A stretch of 14,952 nucleotides of DNA from JAMWDF01 sp964645405 (GCA_964645405.1 CAZYCA010000030.1:1-14952); one strand, 5' to 3'; counted from the first letter of the stretch, positions 7,342-14,731 are shown. The notes: generated from the letters alone by a model not told the origin. Translations and numbers: made by a program.

Positions 7342-8538
7342 GTGAAAGGAAAAGCACCGGAGAGTTCCTGCGTCTGGTTTCGCCAGGCACGTTTCGGCAT
7401 GTTCGTTCACTACGGTCTGTACTCCATTCCCGGCCGAGGGGAATGGGTGATGTTTCGCGAACGAATACCGCAAACTGAATACCGCAAACTGATCCAGAAA
7501 TTTCGTCCGAAAGAAAAGGTGGTGGAGCAATGGGTACGACTGGCAAGAAAATCCGGTATGAAATACATGGTTTTAACAGCCAGGCACCACGATGGGTTCT
7601 GTCTCTTTGGCACAACTACGGATGACAATAACTCGGTCCAGGCTGTAGGGCGGGATATTGTAGGTGAATATGTCCGGGCATGCCACAAGTACGGAATAGG
7701 AATAGGTCTGTACTATTCCGTGGCTGATTGGAATGACAACCGTTTTATTTCCGGTCCGAAACAGGATCCGGTGGGCTGGCGAGGTTTTGTGAAAAAAGTA
7801 CATTCTCAATTGCGTGAACTGATGACCAGGTACGGCGAAATAAAGTATCTTTTTTACGACGGATGCCCGGCTCCGGAAACCTGGCGCTGCGCTGAAATCA
7901 ATGCGGCTATCAGAAAAATGCAAAAAGGTATTCTTATCAGCGATCGCTGCGGCCTAAATGAGGATGTGCTCTCGCGCGAAAAATTCACCGGCTCTGATCC
8001 GGGGAAGCTCTGGGAGACTTGCACAACAACCAACGGGAGTTGGGGATATAATAAGGCAGATCATCAATGGAAAACCCCCAGGTATATCGTAACTGAACTT
8101 TTTTCCTGTGCGCACAATGGCGGAAACTATCTTCTCAACATCGGTCCGCAGGCGGATGGAACGGTTCCTGTTTCTGCTGTAAAAATTCTGCGTTCAGTTG
8201 GTTCCTGGATGAGAAGAAACGGCCGGGCGATTTATGGAACCGAACCCCACCCCTTTTCTTATCATGACCAGCACCTTTCTACTGCGAAAGGGAAAACTGT
8301 TTTCATTGGGCTGCAGGAATATTACGGCCCGGAAACAGTAGTTGCTGGCGTGGGAAACAAGGTTCGGAGTGTCTCCATCCTGGGTACCCAGCACAGTATC
8401 ATCTTTCGCCAGGAAAAAGACAGGTTATTTTTGGTGGGGCTGCCAGATAGAGAGCCGGACCCGCTTTTGACTGTTCTCCAGATTGAAGTGCAAGGGACGC
8501 CTCGCGGGGTGCCTAATCCTCTGAGATGGAATTGGTAA
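7342..8538 (+). CDS. GH29 alpha-L-fucosidase
   Basis: This 398-residue product has the GH29 pattern throughout. WFRQARFGMFVHYGLYSIPG is the family signature near the N-terminus, followed by GEWVMFRERIP, 'MKYMVLTARHHDGFCLF' and 'GIGIGLYYSVADWND'. YLFYDG places the likely nucleophile Asp at residue 173. The C-terminal part has GGNYLLNIGPQADGTVP, also diagnostic. The enzyme would remove terminal alpha-L-fucose from glycans. No signal peptide is visible, so it may act in the cytoplasm on imported oligosaccharides. At about 400 residues it ends soon after the barrel and a short beta domain, as in compact GH29 enzymes. The start GTG 7342 is supported by GGAG about six bases upstream and follows the 4Fe-4S gene by 19 bases, so co-transcription is likely. 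The acid/base residue varies in this family and was not assigned. Confidence 0.92.
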   Translation: MKGKAPESSCVWFRQARFGMFVHYGLYSIPGRGEWVMFRERIPQTEYRKLIQKFRPKEKVVEQWVRLARKSGMKYMVLTARHHDGFCLFGTTTDDNNSVQAVGRDIVGEYVRACHKYGIGIGLYYSVADWNDNRFISGPKQDPVGWRGFVKKVHSQLRELMTRYGEIKYLFYDGCPAPETWRCAEINAAIRKMQKGILISDRCGLNEDVLSREKFTGSDPGKLWETCTTTNGSWGYNKADHQWKTPRYIVTELFSCAHNGGNYLLNIGPQADGTVPVSAVKILRSVGSWMRRNGRAIYGTEPHPFSYHDQHLSTAKGKTVFIGLQEYYGPETVVAGVGNKVRSVSILGTQHSIIFRQEKDRLFLVGLPDREPDPLLTVLQIEVQGTPRGVPNPLRWNW

Positions 8539-8591
8539 CGTGGCAGATGAGGAACTGAATATGCTGTTTTGAAAGGGTTGATTCATAAGAA

Positions 8592-9758
8592 ATGTCTCTA
8601 ACTATACAAGAAGGGAGAAACTTGCAAACAATCTGTTCTCTGGACGAGGCTTGTGATTTTTTCTGTGAAACTTTAGCCGCTCATCCTGGCCTGGACGGAG
8701 TAAATCTCTACCAGGCTGCTCTGTCGGGAGAGAAACGAAAATATTCAGGGTGCGCCATCTATCATCTTAGATCACCGGACGACACTTACGTTCCCACCGA
8801 CGAGATTACTCTGCCGGAAGTCAGCATAACAGATAGTATTGAATCAGTGTTGGCTCAAGAGGTAATCAACATGCTGGAACCGTTAAAAATTTTGAATCCC
8901 ATATGGGCGACATTCAACATTTGTAAGGGACCAGGAACACTGGTACCCAGTTTCGGTATACCTCTTAATGCTGCTGCCGGCAATTGTCCGGCTTACAACA
9001 AGACGATAAAACAGCTGCTCACAGAAGATCCGCCTGACCCGCTGAAGTCCGGTCTGCTCCCAGAAATGCATGAACGAATTGACCATATTAAGGCGAATAC
9101 TCCGGCTATATTCAAAATCAATATGCCGGACTTGCAAGGCCCTTTCAATCTCCTGCACAGCATGGTGGGCGTGGAAGCCTTCACTGCCCCGTATGAACAG
9201 GAAGATCTTTTCCACAGCATCATGGAAAGAATCACCTGTTTTTGGATTGAAGTGCGAAGAAATTTTGTCTCCCACATTGGCCAGGACCGACTTTCGCCTC
9301 TTGCCAAATACCCTCGTATTGCGGAGTGTTCGGTCAATCTTGTCTCGGCGGATTTCTACCGACGTTTCATCCTGCCACATGACCGCCGCATTGCCGAAGC
9401 GTTTGGTCCCCTGTATATCCATCCCTGTGCTGGCCCTCACGTATTTCGGGTTACCTTGGAAAACTTGCCAGTGGCTAAGACAGAGGCGGGTTACCACACG
9501 GAAAAAATGACCGCTGGTTCCACTTCGGTGGATGAAGCACTTTCTTTGATAAAAGGCAGAGAAATTCTTCTTAGTATCGGACAGGAACTACCGGCCGGGG
9601 GCGAACTTGAAATGATAAAGCGGGATTTTGACCGCTACAGAGAATACTCGCGCCTGACCTTTAATTACACCGGTATGCACTGGCGGAAGAAGGATAGGCC
9701 ATTAATACGAGAAATTCATCAGAAGGCAGAGGATTACTGGGCAATGTTGTATGCCTGA
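8592..9758 (+). CDS. Uroporphyrinogen decarboxylase (URO-D) superfamily protein, possible corrinoid methyltransferase
   Basis: This 388-residue protein resembles URO-D fold proteins. 'PAIFKINMPDLQGPFNLLHSMVGVEAF' matches the substrate-cleft strand-loop, 'SADFYRRFILPHDRRIAEAFG' the following helix, and 'YIHPCAGPHVF' a His277-x-Cys279 pair in the place where MtaA/CmuA-type methyltransferases bind zinc. No later cysteine exists, so the third zinc ligand of those enzymes is missing and the activity is uncertain. True haem-biosynthesis HemE is unlikely, since the sequence lacks the HemE N-terminal motif and sits in a sugar operon. Stand-alone URO-D proteins of this kind are common beside glycoside hydrolases in PVC and related bacteria, where their reaction is generally not known. 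The ribosome binding site is weak (AAAGGG lies about 15 bases upstream). The stop is one base from the convergent SGNH gene. Confidence 0.7.
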   Translation: MSLTIQEGRNLQTICSLDEACDFFCETLAAHPGLDGVNLYQAALSGEKRKYSGCAIYHLRSPDDTYVPTDEITLPEVSITDSIESVLAQEVINMLEPLKILNPIWATFNICKGPGTLVPSFGIPLNAAAGNCPAYNKTIKQLLTEDPPDPLKSGLLPEMHERIDHIKANTPAIFKINMPDLQGPFNLLHSMVGVEAFTAPYEQEDLFHSIMERITCFWIEVRRNFVSHIGQDRLSPLAKYPRIAECSVNLVSADFYRRFILPHDRRIAEAFGPLYIHPCAGPHVFRVTLENLPVAKTEAGYHTEKMTAGSTSVDEALSLIKGREILLSIGQELPAGGELEMIKRDFDRYREYSRLTFNYTGMHWRKKDRPLIREIHQKAEDYWAMLYA

Positions 9759-9759
9759 A

Positions 9760-10812
9760 CTATGTAGGGTTCCCATTGACGATACCCATATCTGATAGGG
9801 CCCTGGCAAGATTTTCTCCGATCCGTATGTGTCCGTAATCAGAAGGATGTCCTAAATCGCAGGTCAACTCGCTGAACTCGGGCAGTAATTTATGTCCTTC
9901 CACCAGACGTAAACAACCCGTGGTATCTCGGGAGACTATTTCTCTGAGGTATTTGTTATATTCCTCCTGTGTTGTGCCTGCCTGGCTTATTTCTTTTGCC
10001 ACGCCTCTGTCTTCAGCAAAAGGAAAGCTGGTAATCAAGACAAGCACTTTCTGCGGATGCCGGCGCTGCAAAGTCTGGATAAGGTACAAGACACGCTGGC
10101 GGAATTCGTCAATAGAAAATAGTCCGCACATGTTGACCCCCAGTTCCAACGTGGCAAAGTCCCAGTCGTTGCGGTTGGCAAGATAATCGGCAAGCTGCGG
10201 TTCGCACATGCAGGAACCGCCCAGTCCTAAATTTAGCACATCCACTCCCAGCCGCCAGGCAGCTTGCTGAACATAGGTATTAAGGGGTGTGGTTACTCCA
10301 GCCCCCGCGGTAATGGAAGAACCGTACGCCAGCCAGGTCAAGGATGGTTTTTCGCTTGCGTGGGGAGGTCTGATACTTTTCCCTAATGTATCAATCTGAT
10401 GTAGTACCGGAAGACAGCCGGAAAGGAATAATCTCCAAACAGCGTTGCTGAAGCATCTCCCTTTTAGAGCTTCGGGATGAACCTTTTCAAAACGAGGTGG
10501 TCCCTCAAGGTGAAGAGAGGTAATCACGCCGGCTTCCATCGTTCGGCAGCTGACAAAGAAATCGCCTTTGAAGATGAAGATGTACGCCGGTACACCGGCA
10601 AAATCAAGATTGGTGAGATGAACGCGGACCATAGGCCCGTCAGTAACAAAACGGATTTCTGAACCTGTCAGAATCTGTCCGTTCCAGCGTCCGCGGGGAT
10701 TTATCGCTTCCCGAACGGCTTTGGGGTATCGGCCCAGAAGAATCGCTCCTGTACTGTCCCATGGTGTTATCTCTTCAATATTATGAAACTCAACATCTTT
10801 GTAAATCATCAT
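9760..10812 (-). CDS. SGNH/GDSL-type hydrolase (putative carbohydrate esterase)
   Basis: This 350-residue protein has the four SGNH blocks in its C-terminal half: AYGSSITAG with Ser166 as probable nucleophile (block I), LGLGGS with Gly198/199 (block II), LGVNM with Asn227 (block III), and D319-L-G-H322 (block V). Residues 1-145 form a beta-rich N-terminal domain like that of two-domain carbohydrate esterases, including 'GRWNGQILTGSEIRFVTDG'. The likely reaction is removal of acyl, for example acetyl, groups from a sugar; the substrate is inference. Two ATGs stand side by side (10812 and 10809). AAAGGAG is three bases before the first and six before the second, so translation may really begin at the second, MIYKDV. 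The gene overlaps the end of the amidohydrolase by 23 bases, so the two are probably coupled. No signal peptide is visible. Confidence 0.85.
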   Translation of the reverse strand: MMIYKDVEFHNIEEITPWDSTGAILLGRYPKAVREAINPRGRWNGQILTGSEIRFVTDGPMVRVHLTNLDFAGVPAYIFIFKGDFFVSCRTMEAGVITSLHLEGPPRFEKVHPEALKGRCFSNAVWRLFLSGCLPVLHQIDTLGKSIRPPHASEKPSLTWLAYGSSITAGAGVTTPLNTYVQQAAWRLGVDVLNLGLGGSCMCEPQLADYLANRNDWDFATLELGVNMCGLFSIDEFRQRVLYLIQTLQRRHPQKVLVLITSFPFAEDRGVAKEISQAGTTQEEYNKYLREIVSRDTTGCLRLVEGHKLLPEFSELTCDLGHPSDYGHIRIGENLARALSDMGIVNGNPT

Positions 10813-11716
10813 CTGCTCCTTTCAGGTAGCCGGACAGGCTAAACCTAAGTAGTTTCAACGCATTTTCTTTTGCAATCTTTTTGAATACGGCCTCGGAAAT
10901 TTTTCCTGTATCTTTGAGATTTATTAAAAATTCAACAAGGGGTGTGGGTGTATCAGGTGTGGTAATATCAGTACCAAAAAATAACCTATCCTGAAACTCA
11001 TTCAAAAATTTAATGCCATAATCAATGTCCCTTGCTATTGCATTGAAACCACTGAACGCAGAAAGGTCCCCAAGCAAATTCTTATATCTTCTAAATAATT
11101 TTGGCAGAGCACCTTCTTTTTTTACCGGATACTTAGAATATCCACATCTATCAGCCGGTGTTTCAAGAATTCCTATTTCTGCCCAGAACGGCTGAGAATG
11201 ACCAAGAAAAAATAAATCCGGGAAATTTTGTAAGCTTTTTTCAAGTTGGGGTAGCCCCTGGTCATCATATAGACCGTAGGTACCACCAATTTTAGGTGCA
11301 ATGTGAAAGGTTACGGGCAAGTTTACTTTTTCGGCATGCCGGAACAAATTTTGAACCATCGGATGAAGAAATGGCATATTTGCAGTAATCTCACCAATTC
11401 CCTTACAACCCATCTTTTTATAATATGAAAGAATTACCTCAAGTGGAGCATCAGGAGAATTTGTCATTTCTCTCGGATCAATGTTGCAGAAAGGAATGAA
11501 TCTGCCAGGATATTGCTGGCATATTTCAAACGCTTCTTCAATTGTTTGAGGCTGAAGCCGACATTCCGGAGAACCACTTCCCGCAAGAATCACTCCCTTT
11601 TCCACGCCAATCCTATCATATGTTTTTATCAGTTGTTCGGGTGTGATGTATGTCTGTTTCCCCTCTCTAAAAAATGTCTGGTATTTCCTGGTATGAACAT
11701 AGATGTCTATAAACAT
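10790..11716 (-). CDS. Amidohydrolase family 2 (metal-dependent TIM-barrel hydrolase)
   Basis: This 308-residue protein follows the Amidohydro_2 plan. It opens MFIDIYVHT (metal-binding D-x-x-x-H area), then has 'PGRFIPFCNIDPRE', 'GCKGIGEITANMPFLHP', 'VTFHIAP' with a metal His, 'LFFLGHSQPFW' with a second His, and 'RLFFGTDITTPDTP' with the conserved catalytic Asp. Members hydrolyse amides or lactones, or decarboxylate aromatic acids; the substrate cannot be told from sequence. No clear Shine-Dalgarno precedes ATG 11716. It starts 18 bases after the peptidase stop, so it may depend on read-through translation. Its base composition is clearly lower in GC (roughly 37% by hand count of several lines) than the SGNH gene downstream (near 50%), which suggests a different recent history. 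Confidence 0.85.
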   Translation of the reverse strand: MFIDIYVHTRKYQTFFREGKQTYITPEQLIKTYDRIGVEKGVILAGSGSPECRLQPQTIEEAFEICQQYPGRFIPFCNIDPREMTNSPDAPLEVILSYYKKMGCKGIGEITANMPFLHPMVQNLFRHAEKVNLPVTFHIAPKIGGTYGLYDDQGLPQLEKSLQNFPDLFFLGHSQPFWAEIGILETPADRCGYSKYPVKKEGALPKLFRRYKNLLGDLSAFSGFNAIARDIDYGIKFLNEFQDRLFFGTDITTPDTPTPLVEFLINLKDTGKISEAVFKKIAKENALKLLRFSLSGYLKGADDDLQRC

Positions 11717-11940
11717 TTTATTAGTCTAATTGAACTATTTGCTGCCGCATATAATATCAAGGGCATTTTTTACCTCAAATTCTTTTTCTGCAAAATAAGG
11801 ATTGTCAAAGGTTGTACCCTCTGGACCAAGTCGTCTGATAACCAGTTTAAGAGGCAGTTTCACCTTATATGGTTTCAGTTGGGGAAGCATTTCTATTGCT
11901 TTTTTTGCTCCTTCCTTTAACATTGACCGGGTTTCTTCAG
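10850..11940 (-). other. AT-rich block within the minus-strand operon
   Basis: Hand counts of several 60-base lines give about 27-43% GC between roughly 10850 and 11940. The next two lines beyond 11940 give about 55%, and the N-terminal peptidase region averages near 48%. The block covers nearly all of the amidohydrolase and the 3' quarter of the DppA-like gene, ending at the frameshift in the latter. The boundaries are approximate, and the cause (transfer, recombination with a relative, or chance) is not shown by the sequence. Confidence 0.5.
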
Positions 11941-12509
11941 CCCGCGATTAAAATTGCGGCTTCCCGGCTGACTCCCTTCTTTACCGCCACGGTGGGTAAT
12001 TGCTCTCCTAAAGTTGCTTTTGCTTCCCGGCCGGCGGCTTCGTCTCCAGTGACAAGAATAACAGGAACATTAAAATGTCCGGCAATTACAGCAGACTGGT
12101 AAATTTCACCCCGTTCTATTCCATCGTAAAAATATTTTGCTTCTGTGATTGAATTCTGGGTATGGTGCAGAACAGCACCTGGTGTTCCGTTCATCGCATG
12201 AAAACCAAGCAGTATAGCACCGTCAAAGGATTCATCAAGTCCGTACAGCACCTGGTCCTGTCTGGGATACCCGGTAATATAGCGGACACCAGTAACCATA
12301 CATTCAGGAATAAGATTATTTCCACCATTGTGCCCATCAAGGACATAAATTTCCTTGACACCTGCCTCTTTCAAGCCTTCAGAAACCGCGGCAATATCGC
12401 CCATAAGAAGTTTCATTGCTTCTACGAATTCTGGACCATGCGCTCTTGTCTGAGAAAACTTAAATACGCCTGTGGCTCCTTCCAGGTCAGTGCATATGTA
12501 AATTTTCAT
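11735..12509 (-). pseudogene. dppA: M55 family D-aminopeptidase (DppA-like), broken by a frameshift near its 3' end
   Basis: The main frame (12509 to 11937) gives 190 residues with the M55 zinc ligands in the same positions as Bacillus DppA: Asp8 and Glu10 (CTDLEG), His60 (LDGHNGG) and His104 (GFHAMNG). A Glu in 'IERGEIYQ' is the probable fifth ligand. It ends prematurely at ILIAG-stop. Another frame continues at once with AEETRSMLKEGAKKAIEML and finishes properly at 11735. Removing one G from the GGG corresponding to 11941-11943 restores the family sequence (AAILIAAEETRSMLKEGAKK), giving about 257 residues, close to the normal length. DppA-type enzymes cleave N-terminal D-amino acids from small peptides. 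The start is strong: GAGGAGG eight bases before the ATG. All metal ligands precede the break, so a truncated product would keep the active site but lose its C-terminal helix region. Confidence 0.85.
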
Positions 12510-12645
12510 CTCCGTGCCTCCTCTGAAAGCATAGTGTGACTTTACGCTATGGGCTAATTTGGTATTTTGCGTCCTCCCTGATTGCCTATCAAAGTTTTAC
12601 AGTAAGGGTAGTGTATAATAATTTCTGTGAATTGTAAAAACAACC
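12510..12645. other. Intergenic region between the peptidase and the insertion sequence
   Basis: No coding sequence was recognised. It is the upstream region of the minus-strand operon and ends at the left inverted repeat of the insertion element. It holds a TAGTGTATAATAA stretch (12609-12621) identical to the regulator promoter core, and TCCCTGATTGC (12575-12585), which is inverted again inside the element at 12700-12710. CATAG/CTATG near 12530-12550 could form only a weak 5-bp stem. Confidence 0.6.
12564..12592 (-). promoter_or_regulatory. Candidate promoter of the minus-strand dppA-like operon
   Basis: On the minus strand, TTGATA (12587-12592) and CAAAAT (12564-12569) lie 17 bases apart, 5 of 6 and 4 of 6 consensus matches. 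A second candidate is TTTACA (12633-12638) with TACACT (12610-12615), also spaced 17. Both are weak matches in AT-rich DNA. The upstream one almost touches the insertion element. Confidence 0.3.
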
Positions 12646-12667
12646 CTGACAAGTCAAGTTCGCCACG
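12646..12667 (+). repeat. Left terminal inverted repeat of the IS1634-family element
   Basis: It reads CTGACAAGTC followed by AAGTTCGCCACG. The complement of 14657-14678 reads CTGTCAGGTC followed by the same AAGTTCGCCACG, so 20 of 22 positions agree and the inner 15 are identical. Confidence 0.9.
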
Positions 12668-12734
12668 CGGGTAATTCCTGAAGAGAGACAAACCGTTGAG
12701 CAATCAGGGATGGAAAGGAAACATGTGGTGTTTG

Positions 12735-12801
12735 TATAGTGAAATGATTAAGAGTGAAATGCTTGATAAGTAATTAGTGGTACAATATCAGGAAGTGAAA
12801 T
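12735..12801 (+). repeat. Cluster of AGTGAAAT(G) repeats in the element's leader
   Basis: AGTGAAATG occurs at 12738-12746 and 12753-12761, and AGTGAAAT at 12794-12801, all in the same direction ahead of the transposase. A longer version, TATAGTGAAATG, at 12735-12746 is repeated exactly just after the transposase stop. These could be transposase binding sites or could bear on transposase expression; both are inference. Confidence 0.6.
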
Positions 12802-12846
12802 AAGGCATTTTTACGGGAGATACGAGCAGTTCGCAAGAGCGGGAAG

Positions 12847-14601
12847 GTGTACCGGTACTGGGTGGTGGTGCAGACGTATTGGGACAAGCGGGTGCGGAAA
12901 GTGCGGCATAAGGTAGTGCATAATTTAGGATTGCTGGGGCCGGAAGAAGTGCGGCGGATCCGTATGGTGTTGGCGCTGGGGGAGCGGCCAGGGGAAAGTA
13001 TTGCGGCGCGGGTAGAGGAGATAAAGATTGGGCAGGTGTACGAATATGGGGTGGCGGTGGTGCTGGATCGGCTGTGGCGGATGTGGGGACTGGGGGAAGT
13101 ATGCGAGACCGGCCTGATTGGAAAAGTAAGCGGGGGTGCGATGGCGAAGATATTGGCGTTGAACCGGGCGATGGCGCCGCGTAGTAACCGGCTGGTATGT
13201 ACCTGGTATGAAGAGACGATCTTGCTGCGGGTGCTGGGTGTGCCGGCGGAGTTGGTCAATCCCAGTCGGATATACCGAACATTGGGCCGGCTTATAAAGA
13301 AGGAAGAGGCCCTCCAGCAGCAGGTGGCGGCCCGGGTGGAAGAGTTAGGTTGGGATACGTTATCGGTGGTGTTTTACGATTTGACCAGCAGTTACTTTGA
13401 AGGCTGGCATTGTCCGTTAGGGGAGTTCGGGTTATCCAGGGACAACCAGAAAAACAAACGGCAGTTATTGCTGGTGTTGGCGGTGACGAAAGAGGGGTTT
13501 CCGTTTTACTGGCGGGTGTTGTCCGGGGGAATACATGACAGTCGGACCGTGCAGGATACAGCCAGGCAACTACGGGCAAAGTTTTCTCTCGGCCGGATGA
13601 TCCTGGTAATGGATAAAGGGATGGTGAGCCGGGAGAATCTGGCGGAGTTGGAGCAGAAGGGCTTTTGGTATATCGTGACCATTCCGCGGAGTATGGTTCG
13701 TACTTTGCCGGGGTTTCCCGGGAAAGAACTGGAACGTATCGGACGGCAGTTGACTGCCTTGCCCGCGGATGCGGAAAAAACCCAGTACGCCCGCATCATG
13801 ACGCAGTATTCCTATTTCTCTTATCTGTCGGACCGGGCCTATTACCACGAATTACCCAGGGATGGTTCCCACCGGTACGTTCTCTGTTTCAATCCGGAAA
13901 AGTTTGTGGAAGAACGCACCCAGCGCCAGGAAAAGATTGCCTCAGTCGCCAGATATATCCAGCGGTGGAACAAGGAATTGGCGGCGGCCAAAAAGAAGAA
14001 AGAGAAAGACCTGATAGAAAAAGAACTCTATGCGTATCTGAAGAAACGGCATTGTGAGACCTTGTTTACTACCCGGCTTCTTTCCCATACCGTGCCCGGT
14101 CATCGTCATCCGGTGGCCAGTTGGCGGATTGTCGCAAGCATCAACCAGGATAAACTGAAACGACTGGAAAGCACCGACGGGGTTTATTGTATCCTGTCCA
14201 ATCTGCCAGAGAATATAGGTGCCGGTGAATTGGTTATCTCCTATTGCCAGCGGAGAAAAGTTGAAGTGGCTTTCTCTTATCTGAAGGGATTTGTGGAAAT
14301 CCGGCCATTCTATCACCGCAAGGAATTACGGGTGAGAGCGCACATCCTGGTCTGTATCCTGGGCTATCTGCTCCAGGTGACCACCGAGTATCTGCTGAAG
14401 AAAGCCGGCCTGCCCATAACCTTCCGGGAGTTTACGGACAAAGCCCACCGGCTCAAGGCGGTGGAACTGCTCCTGGATGCCCTGGGAACAAAAAAACTGA
14501 AACTGACGGCTGTCTCGGAAGAACTACACCGCGTCCTCGGCGCACTTGGTTGTCAGGACGCCGTGTCCGAAAACTATCTCAACAGGGAGCCGATTCCTTG
14601 A
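12847..14601 (+). CDS. IS1634-family DDE transposase
   Basis: The product is 584 residues from GTG 12847 and appears intact. The catalytic triad is visible: Asp178 in LSVVFYDLTSSYFEG, Asp256 in MILVMDKGMVSRENL, and Glu473 in YCQRRKVEVAFSYLKG. The last lies in the Y-R-E type helix and is followed by 'IRPFYHRKELRVRAHILVCILGYLL', the signature of IS1634 transposases. It would cut and join DNA at the element's inverted repeats. Family similarity probably begins earlier than the GTG: in the same frame, codons from 12799 read NKAFLREIRAVRKSGKVYRYW, and the RKSGKVYRYW part is typical of the family N-terminus. No ATG, GTG or TTG lies in that stretch after the stop at 12796, so the start is either non-standard or has been lost. 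The first ~800 bases are unusually G-rich on the coding strand. Confidence 0.92.
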   Translation: MYRYWVVVQTYWDKRVRKVRHKVVHNLGLLGPEEVRRIRMVLALGERPGESIAARVEEIKIGQVYEYGVAVVLDRLWRMWGLGEVCETGLIGKVSGGAMAKILALNRAMAPRSNRLVCTWYEETILLRVLGVPAELVNPSRIYRTLGRLIKKEEALQQQVAARVEELGWDTLSVVFYDLTSSYFEGWHCPLGEFGLSRDNQKNKRQLLLVLAVTKEGFPFYWRVLSGGIHDSRTVQDTARQLRAKFSLGRMILVMDKGMVSRENLAELEQKGFWYIVTIPRSMVRTLPGFPGKELERIGRQLTALPADAEKTQYARIMTQYSYFSYLSDRAYYHELPRDGSHRYVLCFNPEKFVEERTQRQEKIASVARYIQRWNKELAAAKKKKEKDLIEKELYAYLKKRHCETLFTTRLLSHTVPGHRHPVASWRIVASINQDKLKRLESTDGVYCILSNLPENIGAGELVISYCQRRKVEVAFSYLKGFVEIRPFYHRKELRVRAHILVCILGYLLQVTTEYLLKKAGLPITFREFTDKAHRLKAVELLLDALGTKKLKLTAVSEELHRVLGALGCQDAVSENYLNREPIP

Positions 14602-14613
14602 TATAGTGAAATG
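14602..14613 (+). repeat. Right copy of the TATAGTGAAATG direct repeat
   Basis: This 12-mer is identical to 12735-12746. The two copies flank the transposase gene within the element, one before the reading frame and one starting directly after its stop codon. Confidence 0.65.
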
Positions 14614-14656
14614 CCTCAGCGCCCCAATCCTGCATTACACAAGCATCTTCCCCAAA

Positions 14657-14678
14657 CGTGGCGAACTTGACCTGACAG
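14657..14678 (-). repeat. Right terminal inverted repeat of the IS1634-family element
   Basis: It reads CGTGGCGAACTT then GACCTGACAG and pairs with 12646-12667 with two mismatches. The outermost G at 14679 also pairs with the C at 12645, so the true end may be one base further out. Confidence 0.9.
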
Positions 14679-14731
14679 GTTCTATTTTTAGAGAGGTCTT
14701 CGCTCGGGGTCATCACCCGCAACCTTTGGGT

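Larger units (their letters stand above)
12646..14678 (+). mobile_element. IS1634-family (IS4-related) insertion sequence, about 2.03 kb
   Basis: The element is bounded by 22-bp terminal inverted repeats that match at 20 of 22 positions (12646-12667 and 14657-14678); one further outer base pair also matches. It contains a single DDE transposase gene and a 130-base leader with short repeats. The length fits the IS1634 group. No target-site duplication was found immediately outside the repeats, although members of this family can make long or variable ones, and deletion next to one end would also remove it. It separates the dppA-like operon from a fragment of a different transposase, so this side of the locus is an insertion hotspot. 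Confidence 0.88.

Noticed and set aside
8592..9758. Haem-pathway uroporphyrinogen decarboxylase (hemE)
   Set aside because: The HemE N-terminal motif is absent and no haem genes are nearby; it fits the divergent stand-alone URO-D group better.
12530..12552. CATAG/CTATG hairpin as a terminator
   Set aside because: The stem is only five base pairs with a loop of about a dozen bases and no T-run, and it lies upstream of the operon, not at a gene end.
12596..12619. Forward promoter for the transposase: TTTACA (12596-12601) with TATAAT (12614-12619)
   Set aside because: The spacer is only 12 bases, too short for sigma-70, and it lies outside the element's left inverted repeat.
12715..12731. AAACA/TGTTT stem within the element leader
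   Set aside because: It has only five paired bases and no positional support, so it was not listed as a feature.
12640..14690. Target-site duplication around the IS1634-family element
   Set aside because: The bases next to the two inverted repeats were compared and show no shared direct repeat of five or more bases.
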